Made by a program: the position numbers and the translations under genes
Shown: in pieces, positions 35,032-45,000 of the stretch
Layout: each line of letters starts with the position of its first letter
Position numbering within the stretch: the first letter of the stretch is position 1
Source: Planctomycetia bacterium
Lineage (GTDB): Bacteria > Planctomycetota > Planctomycetia > Pirellulales > UBA1268
NCBI GenBank assembly: GCA_026401035.1
Contig: JAPLNR010000046.1
Location: 16,211-80,210, forward strand
DNA length: 64,000 nt
Reading direction: 5' to 3'
Notes under the pieces: model-generated
Told to the model about the DNA's origin: nothing
What the model saw: the letters and a program-made list of their open reading frames with translations, nothing else
Databases searched by the model: none

Positions 35032-36675
35032 TTACCAAAACAAGACTGCTGCCTGCCGAATCGTGGACCACAGTCCCCATCCCATCGGGATGGTGACGAA
35101 CAGCCAAAACCCTGTGAGCAGCAGCGAGCTGACCGGCCGCATCGCTGTCACCGCGGCGGGGCATGTCAGCGGAGCGAGCGACGGCCGCGCGGCGACTCCG
35201 GCGGCCTCCGGCTCCACGTCGGTCGGGCCCACGGGCCTGATCAGTGCGTTGCAGACGAAACCCACGGCCAACAGCCCGGCAAGCAGCATCATCGTCCGGT
35301 CGTAGGCAGCAGCCCGCGGCACGCCGGCCCGCAACTGCTGCTCGTTCACGTAGTTGACCAGCACCGGGCCGAGGATGCCCGCCACGCTCCAGGCCGTGAG
35401 CAGCCGGCCGTGGATCGCTCCGACGAAGCCGGTGCCGAAGAGGTCGGCCAGATACGCGGGGATGGCCGCGAAGCCGCCGCCATACATCGTCATGATGAGG
35501 CAGAAAATCCCACAGAACAGGGCGATCTGTCCGGCGTGGCCGACGGACGGTACGGCCGAATAGAGCGCGATCCCGAGCAGGAAGAAGATGGCGTACGTCG
35601 TCTTTCGACCGAGCCAGTCGGATAGGGACGACCAGAAGAACCTGCCCAGGATGTTGAACAGGCTCAGCAGGCCGGTGAATCCGGCGGCCATCGCCGCCAC
35701 GCGACCGAGCTGGGCCGCATCGAGCGCCTCAAAGGGAATATCCAAGCCCAGCAACCGTCCGCCGAAAACCTCCTGCAGCATGGGGGATGCCATGCCGATC
35801 ACGCCAATGCCTGCCGACACGTTGAGGCACAGCACGAGCCACACCAGCCAAAACTGGCGGGTGCGGCAGGCTTCCCGTACCGAGAATGACCTTTGCCTGG
35901 GAGCCGGCCCACCGGGATCGCTCGCTTTGGTTTTTGTCCCAACGCCGCCCCAGCCCTCGGGCGCCCAGCCGTCGGGCGGGACGCGATAGGCGAACGCACC
36001 GACCATCATGAAGACAAAGTAGACCGCCGCCAGCACCAGGAACGTCTGCCAGACGCCCACCGATTCCGGCCCCGCAAAATGCTTCATCAGCATGTCGGCG
36101 AGCGGCGAGCCGACCATCGCACCGCCGCCAAATCCCATGATGGCCATTCCCGTCGCCATGCCGCGGCGATCGGGGAACCATTTGATGAGTGTCGAGACCG
36201 GCGAGATGTATCCGAGCCCAAGCCCGATTCCGCCGATCACACCCGAGCCCAGCCAGAGGACCCAGAGCTGATGCCAATAGACCCCGGCCGCCGCAATGAC
36301 GAGGCCGCCACACCAGCACACCGCCGACACGACGGCCGCCTTTCTGGGGCCTGCGCGCTCGAGCCAGGTGCCGAAGAGCGCCGCGCTCGAACCGAGAAAG
36401 ACAAAGAACAGCGTGTACATCCAGCCGAGCAACGGCTTGTCCCAGTCGTAGGTGGTGGTGGTGAGCCTGCCGAGGAGGCCGAGCGACGGGGGGCAGGGCA
36501 CCGGTTGCGTGATCCCGACAGCTCTTGTGAGAGGGAGCCAGAACACGGAGAACCCATACGCCATGCCGATGCACAGGTGCACGCACAGCGCGGCCGGGGG
36601 TACGAGCCAGCGATGAAACCCGGGGCCCGCGATGGTGCGACGCTTGTCGAGAAGGCCCAACAGAGATTCTGGCAT
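35032..36675 (-). CDS. MFS transporter, oxalate/formate antiporter (OFA)-like
   Basis: This 547-residue major facilitator protein has about 12 hydrophobic segments and a long central loop (VPPDGWAPEGWGG to PRQRSFSVREACRTRQFWLV). The first segment (AALCVHLCIGMAYGFSVFWL), the loop PDRRGMATGMAIMGFGGGAM and the second-half motif SDWLGRKTTYAIFFLLG are typical of the OFA family, which includes oxalate:formate exchangers and related monocarboxylate carriers. The substrate cannot be read from the sequence. The ATG at 36675 is used; a GTG three codons earlier is also in frame. The gene is isolated, with a transposase remnant downstream. Confidence 0.88.
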   Translation of the reverse strand: MPESLLGLLDKRRTIAGPGFHRWLVPPAALCVHLCIGMAYGFSVFWLPLTRAVGITQPVPCPPSLGLLGRLTTTTYDWDKPLLGWMYTLFFVFLGSSAALFGTWLERAGPRKAAVVSAVCWCGGLVIAAAGVYWHQLWVLWLGSGVIGGIGLGLGYISPVSTLIKWFPDRRGMATGMAIMGFGGGAMVGSPLADMLMKHFAGPESVGVWQTFLVLAAVYFVFMMVGAFAYRVPPDGWAPEGWGGVGTKTKASDPGGPAPRQRSFSVREACRTRQFWLVWLVLCLNVSAGIGVIGMASPMLQEVFGGRLLGLDIPFEALDAAQLGRVAAMAAGFTGLLSLFNILGRFFWSSLSDWLGRKTTYAIFFLLGIALYSAVPSVGHAGQIALFCGIFCLIMTMYGGGFAAIPAYLADLFGTGFVGAIHGRLLTAWSVAGILGPVLVNYVNEQQLRAGVPRAAAYDRTMMLLAGLLAVGFVCNALIRPVGPTDVEPEAAGVAARPSLAPLTCPAAVTAMRPVSSLLLTGFWLFVTIPMGWGLWSTIRQAAVLFW

Positions 36676-36992
36676 GCTGCCCACAACGTCCGGTTCGCCC
36701 GGTCACCAAGAGGAATCACACGCATGCCGATGGTGACCAGCCCAGGAGCGGATCGTCCTCCTGCAATCTGGTCTTGTAATCTAGCTGTGTTCCCGGTGTT
36801 CTAGCCAACGACTCGTTTCTGGCTGGATGAGGCGAGGGCCGGCTCAGGGGCGTACCGCTCGAACCGCCGCCCGTCTTGCCCGCCCGCGGCCCACCCACCG
36901 ACAGGGACGAGCTCGTGCAGGGGTGGTTTGGGGGGGTGTTTTGCAGTCGCCAAACAGCCAGCGGTGCCGAGACGGGCCCAGAGCCCCGGAGG
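36676..36992. other. Intergenic, nothing recognised
   Basis: This 317-bp stretch between the MFS and outer-membrane genes contains no supported gene, hairpin of note or repeat. It must carry the promoter of the MFS gene, but I cannot pick out convincing -35/-10 boxes. Confidence 0.4.
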
Positions 36993-37856
36993 CTATCGAA
37001 TCAGCCCGCGGAATGGCTCGTAGATGCGAACGGAGAGCAGCAGTTCACTGGCCGTGAAGGCCGAGATGGAGTTCCCAAGGAACAGATAGGGGGCTCCACC
37101 TTCGATGCTGCCGGATGTCAGCAGCGGGGTCGAGCCGTTGCCGATCGAGAAGAACCGATAGCCGACGTCGAATGTCACCCGGGCGCTCATCCGATACGTC
37201 ACGCCCGCCCCAACCTGCCAGACGAAGCTGTTGATCGTGTTGGCACCCGTGACCACCAGATCCGGTTGGGTGGACGCGGTCTGATACTGGTAGCCGCCGA
37301 TGCCGATGCCACCGCCGCCGTACAGTCCGAACATGTCGGTCACATCATAGTCGCGCCAGAAATTGGTGCTGAACGACCAGACGCCGGAGGCCGCCGTTGT
37401 TGCCGGACGGTCGAGTAGCGTGTCTCCCGAGATGGCGAGCGTCGTCGGTCCGCTCATCTGCCCGCGGTCGCGGCCCTCGAGCTCCATCCGCAGCTGGCCC
37501 GACGGCCTGGCGAACGCCAGGCCGATAGCGCCGCCTCCGGTGACGAGCGCGTTGTTGACCGAGCCCGTCGGCGAGAAGACGTTGCCCGGGAACGCCTCGA
37601 ACGAGCCGCCGTTGGTCAGCGTCGCGAACGATGCCCCGACGATGCCGGCAACGTAGAACCGGGGCGAGGACGCGACGCCCAGCAGCGGGGTGGGAAGCCC
37701 GTTGTTGACGTCGATGACCCCCGTCCAGTCGGAGACCGTGTTGTCGTCGCTGGAAAAAGCCGACAGGTCGAGGGGCGTGCCGAGATCCTGTGCGGCCGCA
37801 ACCAATCCGGCCACCAGCACGCACGACAGCGCGACGACGCCCACGAACAGTTTCAC
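36993..37856 (-). CDS. Predicted outer-membrane beta-barrel protein
   Basis: The protein has 287 residues from the GTG at 37856, chosen because AAAGGGGAAG lies about 8 bases upstream and the sequence begins with a clean signal peptide (KLFVGVVALSCVLVAGLVAAAQ). An ATG at 37940 is the alternative. The body has alternating hydrophobic strands and glycine-rich turns (GLYGGGGIGIGGYQYQT, VWQVGAGVTYRMSARVTFDVGYRFFSIG) and ends with the strand ELLLSVRIYEPFRGLIR. This pattern fits an 8-10-strand outer-membrane barrel of the OmpA-like/porin-like type. I recognise no specific family. It is divergent from the 229-residue gene at 38177. Confidence 0.75.
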   Translation of the reverse strand: MKLFVGVVALSCVLVAGLVAAAQDLGTPLDLSAFSSDDNTVSDWTGVIDVNNGLPTPLLGVASSPRFYVAGIVGASFATLTNGGSFEAFPGNVFSPTGSVNNALVTGGGAIGLAFARPSGQLRMELEGRDRGQMSGPTTLAISGDTLLDRPATTAASGVWSFSTNFWRDYDVTDMFGLYGGGGIGIGGYQYQTASTQPDLVVTGANTINSFVWQVGAGVTYRMSARVTFDVGYRFFSIGNGSTPLLTSGSIEGGAPYLFLGNSISAFTASELLLSVRIYEPFRGLIR

Positions 37857-38176
37857 CAGCCACTTCCCCTTTATTGCGGCGTACTGATCGCAGACGGTTA
37901 CCGGACGTGCCTCGCCGACCTCGCCCGAGCCCCCCACCATCTTGAGGAATCGACACTCCTCAAAGCCACGCGTGATACGGGCTCGGATAAGCACTACGAA
38001 CGTTACAATACGAGGGGTTCGGGCCGTGGGCGCGGGTCGTGCGGCCGTTTTCGCGATCAGAAGCCCCCTTCCCGTCTCCGTTTGTAGTGATTGGCACGGC
38101 CGCGTGCAGGATTGCGATGGGCGGCTCACGGCCCGTGCCGACATCGTCGCCAGGGCCGACCGGCCACGAGGAGCCC
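37857..38176. promoter_or_regulatory. Divergent intergenic region with a 7-bp stem-loop
   Basis: The 320-bp region separates two divergent genes. TTGAGGA (37942-37948) and TCCTCAA (37957-37963) form a perfect stem with loop ATCGACAC about 85 bases before the outer-membrane gene start, inside its likely leader. A TACAAT at 38004-38009 could be a -10 box for the plus-strand gene, but no good -35 precedes it. Confidence 0.3.
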
Positions 38177-38866
38177 ATGTACAACCTGCCTTTCATCTTC
38201 GACGAATGCGGTTTCGGATGGGTGCCCCCCGAGATCAACCGCGAACTGCTCTATAACGTCTCGTATGAGCCGGCCAGCGGCGAGATCAAGCTCTACGTGC
38301 TCGACGAGAGCCGGTCGTTCCTGCACAAGATCAGCCCGTCGGGACGGATCATCAGGCAGTACGAGGCGGCGGCCGCGGGGGTGAATGGAACGCCCATCGA
38401 GCGGTCGCTGAGGGCGACCTTCGATTGGGGAGACCTGTTGATCGACACGGTCGAGGGGGACAGCTACTACCTGTTGCTCGAGAAGACGTCGCCGTCGGAG
38501 TACGTCAAGTTTCTCACGCTGTTCGTCGAGGCCTGCGGGATCACCCGCGGGCAGTTTGTCGACGCGGTCAATCGGATCAACCAACGGCCGGTCGGCAACA
38601 TCCACGAGTGCTGCCTCCGGCGGACCGTGTCGGGGGTGCGAGTGGATGTGGCGGGCGGCGGCGGCAAGATCTATTCCCGTCCGTTCAGAATGGGAAATGG
38701 CTTCGAGCCGGATGCCGGCACATGGCAGTTCCTCATGCGGCTCTACGACTGCGACATGGCGGGGCTCGCAGACCCGCTCCAGCACTTCTGGGTTGCGACC
38801 GACCTGCGGTCCCCCAGGGTGGTGGTCGGTACGCAGCGGGAGGGCATGCTGCGGGCCCGGGATTGA
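38177..38866 (+). CDS. Unrecognised 229-residue protein
   Basis: The ATG at 38177 is preceded by GAGGAG about 5 bases upstream; the open frame extends further 5' but is not protein-like there. The protein starts MYNLPFIFDECGFGWVPPEI and has no signal peptide or membrane segment. It looks like a soluble mixed alpha/beta protein: strands such as EIKLYVLDESRSFLHKIS, a WGDLLIDTVEGDSYYLLLE segment, then helices and CCLRRTVSGVRVDV. I do not recognise a family. It ends 212 bases before the giant gene, with a terminator-like hairpin between, so co-transcription is unlikely. Confidence 0.7.
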   Translation: MYNLPFIFDECGFGWVPPEINRELLYNVSYEPASGEIKLYVLDESRSFLHKISPSGRIIRQYEAAAAGVNGTPIERSLRATFDWGDLLIDTVEGDSYYLLLEKTSPSEYVKFLTLFVEACGITRGQFVDAVNRINQRPVGNIHECCLRRTVSGVRVDVAGGGGKIYSRPFRMGNGFEPDAGTWQFLMRLYDCDMAGLADPLQHFWVATDLRSPRVVVGTQREGMLRARD

Positions 38867-38987
38867 AGCGGCTGCCGGGCCTTCCGCGGGGGCTTCTGGC
38901 CAGAATGACCGGTTTCAGCCACACATGGTGGCCCCGATCGCGACCGGACGAAAAGTGGCGGTCGAGCGAACGAAAAGGTAGAATTTC

Positions 38988-39007
38988 AAGGTCCTTAGAC
39001 CTTTTTT
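38988..39007 (+). terminator. Small Rho-independent-like terminator
   Basis: AAGGTC (38988-38993), loop CTTA, GACCTT (38998-39003), then TTTT. The stem is only 6 bp but is followed by a T-run, and it lies between the 229-residue gene and the giant gene. Confidence 0.55.
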
Positions 39008-39078
39008 CTCGAGGTCCGCAGGCGGCCGTGCGCCCATACCGCGCACGCGCCCAAATACCGACCGCAGGGCGGGAGCGC

Positions 39079-42000
39079 ATGAATCGACACGACTCCCACG
39101 CCCAGCGTGTCCTGGTGAGCAAATACCGCCGCGTCCATTCGCGGATGCGGTGGCTCAACGCCCTGGCCGAACGGGGCATCAGGCCCGTGCATATGGCCGC
39201 CTCGCGACTCCGTCGGATCGCACGCCAGGTGCGGGAGGCGGTGGCGACGCCGGTCCGCAGCCGGGGATTTTCCTTCAGCCGCGTCGGGGTGGGCGGCATG
39301 GAATGGCTCGAGGGGCGGGCGATGCTGTCGATCACGCCCTCGCTCACCGGATCCCAGGTGGCCTTCACCGGGTCGGACGGGACCGATGTCCTCGAACTCC
39401 GCGTCAATGCGGACGGCTTCCTCGAATACAGCGTCGGCGGAGGCAGCTTTTCGAACGACTTGAACGGGAAGTTGGCCGGAGCCCAGACGCTAAGCGTTTC
39501 CGGCTCGACGTCGCTGGCTGTCGACCTGCTCAACGGCACCAACACCCTCTGGGTCGATACGAGCCTGATCACCGCGTTGGGTACGACCGGAACATTGAAC
39601 TACGCGGGCGGCACCGATGGCGACACGCTGGCGGCGACGGGCTTCGGCTCCAACACCTGGCGATTGTCGTCTGCGGATGTCGGAACGCTCGACGGCGTCG
39701 TCTCATTCTCCGGCGTCGATTCGATCACCGGCGGCCTGGGGGCCGACGAACTGGTCGGCCCGGCGGCCGAAACCGCGTGGACCATCAGCAGCCTCTTCTC
39801 GGGACAGCTCTCAGGCGGCGTCTCCTTCGAGCGGATCGAGAATGTCACCGGGAGCGACGGCTTCAAGGATACGTTCACGGTCTCCCCCGGCGGCCGGATG
39901 GTGACGATCAAGGGAGCGGATGCCGATCAGGATTCGATCGTCTTCGAGGTCGATGCCGACAGCGACGCCAAGATCGTGTCGATGACCGCCGGGACCTTCA
40001 CGATCACCACGCTCTCGCTGCTCGACTCGCTGCTCAGTCAGTCCCCACCCCAGCCCGAGGTGATCGCCCTGCGGCAAGGCATCAGCACATGGTCGCTGAA
40101 GATCTCCGCATCGAGTGACGCCGACCATGCCACCTTGGCGGCCGGCCCTGCCGGGCAGCTCCTGTTGTCGAGCAGCAACTTTAGCCCCCTGCCCGCCAGA
40201 AGCTTCCTGCCCGTCACGTTCGACCGGCCGACCGGCACGCTCACGATCGACCTCGGCGACGGCGACGACACGATGGATGTCACCGCCGGCGGCCTACCGT
40301 CGGGGCTTGCGGTGAACGTGCTCGGGGGCCTGGGCACGAACACGGCCCACGCCCCCAACGACCTGTCGGGCGATCCCCTGCAGTGGTCGATCACCGGCCC
40401 GAATGCGTTTGCGCTCGACGGCACGTCGCTGTCGTTCGAGAACGTGCAAAGCCTGGTCGGTGCCTCCGGGAAGAAGGACGTCTTCAAGTTTCTGCCCGGC
40501 GGCGGCCTCGCCGGGGTCGTGACCGGCCAACAGGCCGACGGCGACGAGGTCGTCTTCCAGCTCGAGCTGAAGACCGAATCGCAGTCGCTGGCCATGGGGG
40601 CGGCAAGCGGCTCCGGCGTCACGACGATCGACGGCACGGTCGTCGCGACGTATGCCGGAATGGCCTCGGCGCAGAACGTGAGGATCATCGGCACCGACTT
40701 CGACGACAAGGTGATCGTCGGCGCGGCCGCGACCGGCGGCGGGATGGCGATCAGCAGCGGGGCGGTGCCCGTGCTGGACTACGCGAAGCAGGTCGTACTC
40801 GCGGCTCCGGCCAGCGCCGTGTCGGTCGTCGGCAATCAGCTCACGTTCCCGGCGGGCAGAGGCTTCAAGACCGGCGACCCCGTGGTCTACGACAACGGCG
40901 GCGGGACCAATGCGAGCATCGGCAGTCTGGAATCGGGCCGCACCTACTATCTCATCCAGCTCTCGGCGACGGCGTTCCGCCTCGCGAAGACGGTCGGCGA
41001 CGCACAGACCAACACCGCCGTCGTCCTCACGTCGACCGGCTCGGGGGCCGGGCATGCGTTCGTGCCGCTGATCGATGGCGACAACGGCTTCGGCACGATC
41101 ACGCTGACCCGCCCTGCGGGCTCGCTCGCGATCCTTCCCGGCGCGGGGAGCGACGTGGTCACCATCTATACGCAGGCACTCGCGGCGACGACGGCCGTTC
41201 GCATCGACGACACCGAGGGCACTGCCGACGCGGTGTATGTCGGCGTTGGGGCCGGCAACGGCGCCGTGTCGGTGGACCTCTCCGGGGCCACGGCCAACAA
41301 CGGCAGCATCGTCGCGGCGGGTTTCAACGTGGGCTACACAGGGATCGAGAGCCCGCAGAACGTCATCATCACGACCACCGACGCGGCGGAGACGCTCACG
41401 CTCGCGGCGTCGGGCGGCAGGCTCGTGCTCGGCGGTACTGGCAACGGAGCCGGCACGGTGACCACCGACGTGCCGACCGGATCGCTCACGATCGATGCGG
41501 CGGGCGGCAGCGATTCGCTCGCACTGGCGAGCGGGCTCGATCTCGCCGCGTCTCTAATCCTGAAGGGGGGCACGGGCACCGACGCCGCCACGCTCGCCGG
41601 CACGCTGGCCAGCCTCGCCGTCCATGCCGACATCGAATCGGTCGCCGACACCTCCACGACGGCGACACTCACGTTCGTGGGCACCGATGGCGACGATGCC
41701 ATCGAGGTGACGGGGAACGGGGCGGGCCACGTGACCGTCGCCAGCACCGGCACGCCCGCCACGTTCAACCCGCTCACGTTCAAGACCCCCGGCACGCTGC
41801 TGGCGATCGATGCGGCCACTGGAGACGACGCGGTCGAAGTCGCCCTGCAGAATCTCGGCGTTCCGGTGTTCGTCACGGGCGCGCAGGACCTGATCCTCAC
41901 GGCGACCGATGCCGCCGATCAGGCCGTGCTGGCGGCGGCGGCCGCAGCCGGGCTGTTGCAGTTTTTTAGCGACAATGGCAGTTTCCGCACCGTGACGTTC

Positions 42001-45000
42001 GATCAGCCGAACAATCTGCTGACGATCGACCTCGCGGCCGATAACGACACGCTGACCTTCGGCTCGGGCGGCCTGCCAAACTCGTTGCAGATCGCCCTGA
42101 CGGGTGGAACCGGCACGAACACGCTGGCGCTCACGACGCCGGTGGGCGTGGCGGGGTCGTCCAACGAGTGGTCGATCACCGCACAAGACGCGGGATCGTT
42201 CGGCTCCGAACAGGTCGCGTTCGAGCAGATCCAGAGCCTCGTCGGTGCGACGGGCCAGAAAGACATCTTCACGTTCGCACCGGGCGGCTCGGCCGGTGGT
42301 CTCGTGACGGGGCAGTCGGCCGACGGCGATCAGGTTGTGATCGATGTCGCCCTGCAGACGGCCGCCCAGACGCTCGTGCTCGGGGCGGCCAGCGGCGCCG
42401 GCGTGGCGACGCTCGACGGCGTGGCGGTCGCGACGTATGCCGGCATGGCCTCGGCCCAGAACGTGCGGATCGTCGGCACCGACTCCGACGACGAGATCGT
42501 AGTCGCGGCCGATCCCGCGAACGCCGGCCAGGCCACGGTCACCGGCAAGAACACGGCCACCGACGCCGGCTTCGGCACGATCACGTTCACCCGGCCGGCG
42601 GGTTCGCTCGCGATCCGTCCCGGCAGGGGAAGCGACGTGGTCACCGTCTCTACGCAGGCGCTCGCCGCGACGACGGCCGTCCGGGTCGACGACACCGAGG
42701 GCACCGCCGACACGGTCTCCATCGGCGTTGGGGCCGGGAACAGTGCCGTGTCGGTGGACCTCTCCGGGGCCAAGGTCGACAGCGGCAGCATCGCCGCGGC
42801 CGGCTTCACGCTAGGCTACACCGGGATCGAGAGCGCGCAGAACGTCATCGTCACCGCGACCGCCGCGGCGGAGACGCTCACGCTCGCGGCGTCGGGCGGC
42901 AGGCTCGTGCTCGGCGGCACGGGCAGCGGATCCGGCACGGTGACGATCGACGTGCCGGTCGGATCGCTCACGATCGATGCGGCCGGCGGCAGCGATTCGC
43001 TCACGCTGTCAGGCACGCTGAACCTCGCCACCACGCTGATTCTGAAAGGCGGCGACGAGACCGACAGCGTCACGCTCGCCGGCATGCTGGCAAGCCTCGT
43101 CATCCATGCCGACATCGAATCGGTCACCGACACGTCCACGACGGCGCGGCTCACGTTCGTGGCCACCGACGGCGCTGACGCGATCACGCTGACGAGCCCC
43201 GCGACAGGCCAGGTGACGATTGCCAGCACCGGCACGCCCGCGACGTTCAGCCCGCTGACGTTCAAGAACCCCGGCATGCTCCTGACGATCGACGCGGCCG
43301 CCGGAGCCGATGCGATCACCGCGAAGATGACGTCGGTTTCCACGCCGCTCTTGCTCGACGGCGGCGACGGATCCGACACGATCACCGTCGATGGCGGCTC
43401 ATACGCGAGCCTCGCCACTTCGGCGGAAACCGTCACCGACTCTGCGAGCGTTGCGACCCGCACCTACGACACGCAACGGGCCGGCGCCACCGTCACGCTC
43501 CGCCGCGATACGGGGACCGGCGAACTGGTGATCGAAGAGTCCGGATCGGCGACGTCCACCCGGTATCGTGATCCGACGGTCGCACTCGTCATCAATGGCA
43601 GGAACAACGGGCTTTCTGGCGAGTCGTTCGTCGTCCAGCAGCTGACGATGAACGCCGGGCTCACGATCGACGGCCGCAAGGGGAACGATTCGATCGAGAT
43701 CCAGGGCAACGTCAGCACCCGCGGGCACGACATCAGCCTCACTGCGGAGACGATCACGGTGAATGCCGGTGTCGTGGTCTCCACGCGAAACGACTTCTTG
43801 GACGTGACGGTCGGCGACGCCGGCAGCATCACGTTCGATGCTGCAGCATCGCTCGAGAAGCAGAGCAATACGTTCACGTCGAAGATCGAGATCAAGAGCG
43901 GGGCGCAGCTGCTGGCCGACGTGGATTCCGGCAGCGGTCACGCCGCCGGCGACATCAGGCTGACGGCCGTCAATGCCTTCAACATCCCGACGCTCTACGT
44001 GCACGTCTACGACACGCATGGGATCGTGACGCTCGACAACGCGACGGTGCGAGGCCGCGATGTCGCCGTGCGGGCTCGGGCCGACAACGGCACGCTGTTC
44101 GCAGAGAACTCGAGCGTGGCCGGTGCCGCGGTGATCGACCAGGCGAACAAGACGTTGCTCGGCACGAGTGACATCCTTGCCGTGGCCATCTCGATCGCCA
44201 AGGGCGAGATTCTGGTCACGTCCGGCAGCCAGATCGCCGGACGCAACGTCGGCCTCTACGCCAGTGCGGACACCTCCGCGGTGGTCAAGGCGCTTGGGAC
44301 GGTGGCCGCGCTGGCGTTCGGCTCCTCCAAGCCGACGGCGACGGTGGACGTGCAGAGCGGCGCGACGATCACGGCCAGCGGCGACGTCGTCATCGACGCG
44401 AGCGGCAAAAACACGCTCGACGTTGCCGCCAAGCAGGGGCCGCTCGGCCCCAGGAAGAGCGACGAGAAGTTCAACCTCACTGTTGCGGTCGGGTATTCAA
44501 ACGTGGTCGTGAGGGCGGCGCTGGCGGATGGCGCCACGATCAACGCGGGTGGCAGCGTCGATATCAACGCCCGACTGGCCAAGTTCACCAGCGTGGACGT
44601 GGGCGCGGGGGCGTATAACGAGGGGCTCGTCGGTGTCGGCATCGCGGTGTCGGTGTTTTACAGCGACGTTTCAGCGACGCTCGGAGGCACGGTGTCGGTC
44701 GGCAGCGCCACGAACCAGGCCGGGCACGTCAACGTCAACTCCTCGATCGAGACCATCAAAAATAGGACTGCGGCTGAAGCCTTCGTCGGCAGCGGGGCCG
44801 TGGCGAAATTTCTGACTGGAACGCCGACCAGCACGTTCCAGAAGGGCGCCCAAGGTGTGGTCGGCGGGCTCGGGACGATTTTGGGCGGCGTGCCGCTGCT
44901 TTCGAAGCTGCTGATGCCCAAGGACGGGAAGCCGGTTTTCAACGCGAAAACGGGAGCCGCGAAGGAATTCTCGATTGCCGGTGCCATTTCGGTCGCAGAC

